Source: Planctomycetota bacterium (GTDB lineage: Bacteria > Planctomycetota > UBA1135). Taken from it: a stretch of DNA of 64,000 nucleotides. Positions 60,301 to 64,000 of this stretch are shown in pieces (the first letter of the stretch is position 1; each line of letters opens with the position of its first letter). The notes under the pieces were generated by a model that ran no database searches, was not told where the DNA came from, and saw nothing but the letters and a program-made list of their open reading frames with translations. The DNA lies in NCBI GenBank assembly GCA_027623295.1, contig JAQBXR010000012.1:1-64000 (forward strand), in the 5' to 3' direction. The translations under genes were made by a program, and so were the position numbers.

Positions 60301-60372
60301 TGCATTATGCGGATAATATGCAAAATAGTACAGATAAATGTTCCGAAACCCACGCAATTGCACTATATTGCA
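60301..60372. promoter_or_regulatory. Divergent boxC/boxR promoter region with TGCA repeats (candidate BoxR operator)
   Basis: TGCA occurs at 60301-60304, 60319-60322, 60359-60362 and 60369-60372. The last two form TGCA-ctatat-TGCA (N6 spacing). As I recall, operators of BzdR/BoxR-type regulators contain TGCA repeats with N6 spacing, so a BoxR site is likely. The N6 pair lies 4-17 bases upstream of the boxR GTG and overlaps TATATT, a possible -10 element, which would allow autorepression. Confidence 0.6.
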
Positions 60373-60375
60373 GGT

Positions 60376-61131
60376 GTGCCCCAGGTTCCCAACCCAGCTC
60401 TACTAGAACGGATCGCCCAACGCGTGCGCGCGCGCAGGTCTGCTTTGAGTTTGACCATGGCGGAAGCTGCGCGGCTATCTGGCCTCAGCCCACGCTTTTA
60501 TGCCCAAGTCGAATCCGCCGAAGCCAATATTGCGATTGGCCGGCTAGACGCGCTTGCAACCGCCCTGCAAGTGTCTCTGGTCTCCCTTCTGCAAGACCAT
60601 GCGGTAGCTCCCACCAAACGAGGCATTGCACTTCTTGGAATTCGTGGTTCGGGCAAGAGCACTTTGGGTGCCATGCTTGCAAAATCCATGAACCTTGAGT
60701 TCTTGGAATTAGATGAAGCCATTGAAGCGCTTGCTGGCCTAAACCTATCCGAGGTCTTTGCCCTTCACGGTGAGAACTATTATCGACGCCTCGGTGGTGA
60801 AGCCCTGCAACAGCTTATAAGCAAAGGTACTCCCAAGGTGGTTGCACTACCCGGCGGCATTGTTCTGGACGAGAGTGCTTATGCCTTAGTCGAAAACAAC
60901 TTCACGACGGTTTGGTTACGCACCGAACCAGAAGACTGCATGGCGCGGGTACTTGCACAAGGCGACCATCGCCCGATGAAGGGGCACGCCGATGCCATGG
61001 CAGAACTTCGCAACTTGTTGGCAGCACGCGAACCGTATTATCAACGGGCGGCTCTCACCATAGACACCTCCGCAAGTGATCTATCCAAGACGCACGATCG
61101 CTTGCTAGAGACCGTAGAAGCTAGTCGTTAA
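60376..61131 (+). CDS. boxR: BoxR/BzdR-like regulator: helix-turn-helix fused to shikimate-kinase-like domain
   Basis: 251 residues from GTG 60376; a longer frame from 60232 would run into boxC. Residues ~8-75 are an XRE-type helix-turn-helix (RVRARRSALSLTMAEAARLS, GLSPRFYAQVESAEANIAIG). Residues ~85-250 resemble shikimate kinase, with the P-loop GIRGSGKSTLGAMLAKSM and RLGGEALQQL, ALPGGIV, and the lid-like DHRPMKG. BzdR and BoxR have this build; benzoyl-CoA binding by the kinase-like part releases repression. It is divergent from boxC and faces a TGCA-repeat operator region. Confidence 0.92.
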   Translation: MPQVPNPALLERIAQRVRARRSALSLTMAEAARLSGLSPRFYAQVESAEANIAIGRLDALATALQVSLVSLLQDHAVAPTKRGIALLGIRGSGKSTLGAMLAKSMNLEFLELDEAIEALAGLNLSEVFALHGENYYRRLGGEALQQLISKGTPKVVALPGGIVLDESAYALVENNFTTVWLRTEPEDCMARVLAQGDHRPMKGHADAMAELRNLLAAREPYYQRAALTIDTSASDLSKTHDRLLETVEASR

Positions 61132-62014
61132 ACGGTTCCGGATGGCCACTAGACCAGTCGTAAAAGCCGCGGCCTGACTTACGCCCTAAGTGCCCTTCAG
61201 CGACCATTTGGCGCATAAGCGCAGGTGCCTTAAAGCGGACATCGTCCAGGGTTTCGGCTAGGTATTCGCTGATATGCAAACGCACATCGAGACCGATCAT
61301 GTCGGTCAACTTGAGCGGTCCCATGGGGTGGCGATAACCAAGCTCCATGGCAGTGTCGATATCTGCCGCCGAGGCAACACCCTCTTCCACCATACGGATG
61401 GCTTCTAAGCCGAGGGTGACTCCCAATCGCGAAGAGGCAAAACCAGGTGCATCCTTTACCACAATCGGGCTCTTGCCCATGCGCTCGGACAATTCTAAAG
61501 CGCGCTCCAAAACCTGCTTGGAAGTCTTCTCACCACGGACCACTTCCAACAATTTCATAAGCGGCGGTGGGTTGAAAAAATGCAAACCCAAAAAGCGCTC
61601 TGGATTGGGCACCACAGTGGCCAACTCCGTCACCGACAAGGATGAAGTGTTGGTGGCAATCAAGGCCTCAGGACTTACGATTGCGGCAACGCGTTTGAAA
61701 ATATCTTGCTTCAAACTCAGCTTTTCGGGTGCGGCTTCGATTACTAAATCTACGCCCGACACCGCGCACTCTAAGTTCCAGACCGGCTCTAGCAATGCTA
61801 AGACTTCAGCCTTGCGCTCCGCCGTAACCTTGCCCTTTTGCACGCCCTTCTCCAGCATGGCTTCGATCTTTGCCATGCCGTCACGCGCCAAAGACTCTTC
61901 AATGTCATAAAGCCGGGTGCGAATACCAGCCTGTGCGGCCACTTGCGCAATGCCTGCGCCCATGGCCCCAGCGCCCAACACTGCTGCAGTTTGAATGGTT
62001 CGAGAATCGCTCAT
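61121..62014 (-). CDS. 3-hydroxyacyl-CoA dehydrogenase (Hbd/PaaH type)
   Basis: 297 residues from ATG 62014 (MSDSRTIQTAAVLGAGAMGA). The NAD site GAGAMGAGIAQVAAQ, the middle IEAAPEKLSLKQDIFKRVAA, and the active-site segment FLGLHFFNPPPLMKLLEVVR with the catalytic His are typical, as is the C-terminal GYRHPMGPLKLTDMIGLDVR. It oxidises 3-hydroxyacyl-CoA with NAD+. Next to the box genes it would serve the steps from 3,4-dehydroadipyl-CoA through 3-hydroxyadipyl-CoA to 3-oxoadipyl-CoA. It converges on boxR, with the last 11 bases overlapping, so it belongs to a separate transcript. Confidence 0.9.
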   Translation of the reverse strand: MSDSRTIQTAAVLGAGAMGAGIAQVAAQAGIRTRLYDIEESLARDGMAKIEAMLEKGVQKGKVTAERKAEVLALLEPVWNLECAVSGVDLVIEAAPEKLSLKQDIFKRVAAIVSPEALIATNTSSLSVTELATVVPNPERFLGLHFFNPPPLMKLLEVVRGEKTSKQVLERALELSERMGKSPIVVKDAPGFASSRLGVTLGLEAIRMVEEGVASAADIDTAMELGYRHPMGPLKLTDMIGLDVRLHISEYLAETLDDVRFKAPALMRQMVAEGHLGRKSGRGFYDWSSGHPEPFND

Positions 62015-62075
62015 GAAACTTCTTTTCGTGTAGGGGTCCATCCCCTAGGTGGCGGCATAGTAACCTTGTCCCCCT

Positions 62076-63087
62076 ATGGCGACCCGCCTCGTCCACACCT
62101 TCATTCCCGATGAAGCCGTTGAAAGATCGACGCGCTCCTAGAAACCTTGCCGCACGCTAAGGCTTTTCGGCATAACTTGCCAGGGTCCACCACGCAGTAT
62201 CACATTCTGATTCCTGCCGAGGAGGTCTCCACTGTGCTCGATCCATTGCAAGCCGCCTTTGGCCGCTATCAAGATTTCCGCGCAGTCGTCTTAGCCGTAG
62301 AAACCGTAGTACCCAAACCAGAGGAGCCTGAACCGGTAACTCCAGCAGCTGAAACGCCTCCCAAAAAGAAGGGCGGCAGCATTAGTCGCGAGGAACTCAT
62401 CGACGACCTTGCCGATGTCGCCCAACTCGACAAAGTACACCTTGGATGGTGGGCCTTTCCACGATCGTTGCCACAATTGGTTTATCCGCCGACAACACTG
62501 CGGTTTTGATTGGCGCCATGGTGATCGCACCTCTGCTAGGCCCCAATATGGCTCTTTCCCTAGCCAGTGCTCTTGGCGATACCAAACTAGCGCTGCTTAG
62601 TTTCCGCACTGGTTTTGCTGGCGTCACTCTTGCATTCCTACTTGCAGGGCTCGCCGGCTGGATTTTCGATTTAAACCTTGAGTCGCATGAAATCATCAGC
62701 CGCACCAACCTAAACCTTGAAGACTTGCTGCTTGCCTTAGCTGCAGGAACTGCAGGAGCCCTTGCCTTCACCACCGGCGTGCCCGCGTCCTTAGTTGGCG
62801 TCATGGTTGCCGTCGCCCTGCTCCCGCCACTCGTGGTCTGTGCCCTCATGGTGACCGCTGGGAATTGGGCTCTTGCAGAAGGTGCCGGCATGTTGCTCGC
62901 AGGAAACCTGGTGTGCGTCAACCTGGCGGGCATTGCGACCTTCCTTTCACGCGGGGTCGCCCCAAGGACTTGGTGGCATAAGCGTAAATCACGCAAACTT
63001 GCGGTGGGCATGCTACTCGGCTGGGCTCTTTTGCTTGCCGCGCTCATCACATTAGTGCTGATTAACGACGTCGATTTACCGATTTAA
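62076..63087 (+). pseudogene. DUF389 membrane protein gene with two frameshifts
   Basis: The family N-terminus MATRLVHTFIPDEAVE starts at ATG 62076 and hits TAG at 62139. One -1 shift near 62123, in an AAA run, restores KIDALLETLPHAKAFRHNLP and the soluble domain. A second -1 shift near 62446 then joins REELIDDLADVAQLDKVHLG to MVGLSTIVATIGLSADNTAV and the DUF389 membrane core (VIGAMVIAPLLGPN-like LIGAMVIAPLLGPNMALSLA), which stays open to 63087. Each break is one missing base. Either the gene is decayed, or the sequence has single-base deletion errors. The second ATG (62446) could be translated alone as a 213-residue membrane protein. Function of the family is unknown. Confidence 0.75.
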
Positions 63088-63128
63088 GACTTCAGTCCTT
63101 TCCGGAATAAGCCGTAGTTGTGACTGGT

Positions 63129-63539
63129 ATGGCACCAAAACGACTACTCCATCTACTTGCCGCGAGCCCCATCCTCCTTGCAGCCTGCTCTTCCGGACCC
63201 ACAGTCCTGACCCACGATAATGGAGAGGTGGCTCTTCGTGTGGAATCCACAGTGGACGGCGTGACCGTTGAGAACATGCGCGTGCGTATGCGTGATGACC
63301 AAGCGACGGCTCAGTTCAATCTGGTCAACGACGATTCCGACCGACAAAACGTTTTCATTGTTCTCGAGTGGTACGACTCCGATGGCTTCCTGCTCGAAGA
63401 CTCGATGGAAGTAGACCCTCGCGAACGCACCTTTAACCTGCGCGGCGGCAAACAGCGCACCCTTACGTTCTTCAGCCCCAATGGTCAGCGCCCAACGACT
63501 CTGCGCTGCACGGTCGAAAAATCTGAGGTGCACTTCTAA
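63129..63539 (+). CDS. YcfL-like (DUF1425) lipoprotein
   Basis: 136 residues from ATG 63129 (an in-frame GTG at 63120 is also possible). The signal MAPKRLLHLLAASPILLAAC ends in the lipobox L-A-A-C. The mature part (VENMRVRMRDDQATAQFNLV, VLEWYDSDGFLLED, FFSPNGQRPTTLRCTVE) matches the DUF1425/YcfL beta-sandwich family, found in outer-membrane lipoproteins next to penicillin-binding-protein activator genes in enterobacteria. The role here is unknown. Confidence 0.75.
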   Translation: MAPKRLLHLLAASPILLAACSSGPTVLTHDNGEVALRVESTVDGVTVENMRVRMRDDQATAQFNLVNDDSDRQNVFIVLEWYDSDGFLLEDSMEVDPRERTFNLRGGKQRTLTFFSPNGQRPTTLRCTVEKSEVHF

Positions 63540-63549
63540 AGTGCACCTC
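63525..63549. terminator. Hairpin between convergent genes, likely terminator
   Basis: GAGGTGCACTT (63525-63535) and AAGTGCACCTC (63539-63549) pair fully around a 3-base loop and include the stop codon of the lipoprotein gene. On the minus strand it is followed by AGATTTTTCG, so it would end msrA transcription. On the plus strand no T-run follows. Confidence 0.65.
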
Positions 63550-63570
63550 CTGGATTCCTAAGCACCGTTT

Positions 63571-64000
63571 TTAACGACGCGGGAACAAGCCTTGCTTTTC
63601 GTAGTACTGCTGATGGTAATTCTCAGCACGAATGAAGTCCTTGGACTCCACCACGCCGGTGCTTATAGGCTTACTAAAACGACCTGAGCTGGCCAGGCTA
63701 GCTTTAGAAGACTCCGCCATTTTACGCTGTTCTTCACTGTGGAAGAAAATAACCGCGCGATATTGATCGCCGATGTTCACGCCTTGACCATTCGCTTGGG
63801 TAGGGTCGTGATTCTCCCAAAAAATATCAAGCAGCTGCTCGTACTGAACTTTGGACGGATCATAGGTCACATGAACGGCTTCCGCGTGTCCGGTTTCACC
63901 AGAACAAACTTGTTGATAGGTTACATCTGGAACGGTGCCGCCGACATAGCCGACCTCAGTGGAAATTACGCCATCTACAGCACGGTAGATAGCTTCGACG
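63571..64000 (-). CDS. msrA: Peptide methionine sulfoxide reductase MsrA, C-terminal part (N-terminus outside the window)
   Basis: The frame is open from 64000 down to the stop at 63571 (about 142 residues). Text fits MsrA after its active site: VEAIYRAVDGVISTEVGYVG, GTVPDVTYQQVCSGETGHAE, AVHVTYDPSKVQYEQLLDIF and WENHDPTQANGQGVNIGDQY. The catalytic Cys (G-C-F-W) lies upstream, outside the window, so it cannot be said whether it is Cys or, as in some selenoprotein MsrAs, selenocysteine. MsrA repairs oxidised methionine (S-form). Confidence 0.92.
   Translation of the reverse strand, partial: VEAIYRAVDGVISTEVGYVGGTVPDVTYQQVCSGETGHAEAVHVTYDPSKVQYEQLLDIFWENHDPTQANGQGVNIGDQYRAVIFFHSEEQRKMAESSKASLASSGRFSKPISTGVVESKDFIRAENYHQQYYEKQGLFPRR

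Noticed and set aside
62440..62450. Programmed -1 frameshift in the DUF389 gene
   Set aside because: No slippery heptamer is present at the junction, and a second shift in the same gene makes errors or decay more likely.

Overview
The window looks like a chromosomal segment of a Gram-negative, LPS-making bacterium, most likely a member of the Planctomycetota. This rests on an LpxC-FabZ fusion, a secreted protein with a C-terminal beta domain of the type common in planctomycetes, and a large kinase paired with an FHA/sigma-54 activator. It is an inference from gene content, since no rRNA is present. Coding density is high, 4-base and 1-base gene overlaps are frequent, and GTG starts are common. 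I see no phage, insertion sequence, CRISPR array or origin.

Layout. 1-3633 (minus strand): a partial small gene, a DUF3565 protein, a secreted thioredoxin interrupted by an in-frame TGA, a secreted amidotransferase-like protein, a lipoprotein, and a tRNA with a CAU anticodon followed by a strong terminator. 3669-6831 (minus): gltX and a MuiA/DUF4139 protein. 6857-14066 (plus): trmFO, a P5C dehydrogenase, an isoprenylcysteine-methyltransferase-like membrane protein and the glycolate oxidase genes glcDEF, all tightly packed. 14165-23185: a small membrane protein, a 1418-residue multi-module amidohydrolase, an aminotransferase, an AlkC/AlkD-like repeat protein and a secreted protein.

23260-36324 (minus): a run of about 13 kb in the order glmU, prs, rplY, pth, rpsF, rpsR, rplI, dnaB, bamA, ompH, lpxC-fabZ, lpxA, a Gfo/Idh oxidoreductase and trmB. 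It joins precursor supply, translation, replication and outer-membrane/lipid A synthesis. 36348-39078 (plus): psd, a carboxymuconolactone-decarboxylase-like protein and an LplT-like transporter. 39053-43562 (minus): a Ser/Thr kinase overlapping an FHA-GAF-sigma-54 activator. 43586-46728: a YkgJ protein, ettA and a glycosyltransferase. 46869-47918: a second secreted thioredoxin/TlpA-like gene interrupted by TGA. 48079-52869: a small membrane protein, moxR, DUF58 and a TgpA-like transglutaminase. 52872-55610: an MBL hydrolase, mtfA, DUF1294 and mscS. 55649-62014: an aerobic benzoyl-CoA (box) degradation cluster with its regulator. 62076-64000: a DUF389 gene with two frameshifts, a YcfL lipoprotein and the C-terminal part of msrA.

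The main discovery candidate is the pair of exported thioredoxin-fold genes (387-1334 and 46869-47918). In each, TGA sits exactly at the first cysteine position of the CxxC active site (U-P-P-C and W-U-G-P-C). Reading frame and homology continue without change after the TGA, and a SECIS-like hairpin lies downstream. Both are best read as selenocysteine-containing periplasmic redox proteins that ordinary gene calling would split in two. No selenocysteine machinery gene lies in this window.
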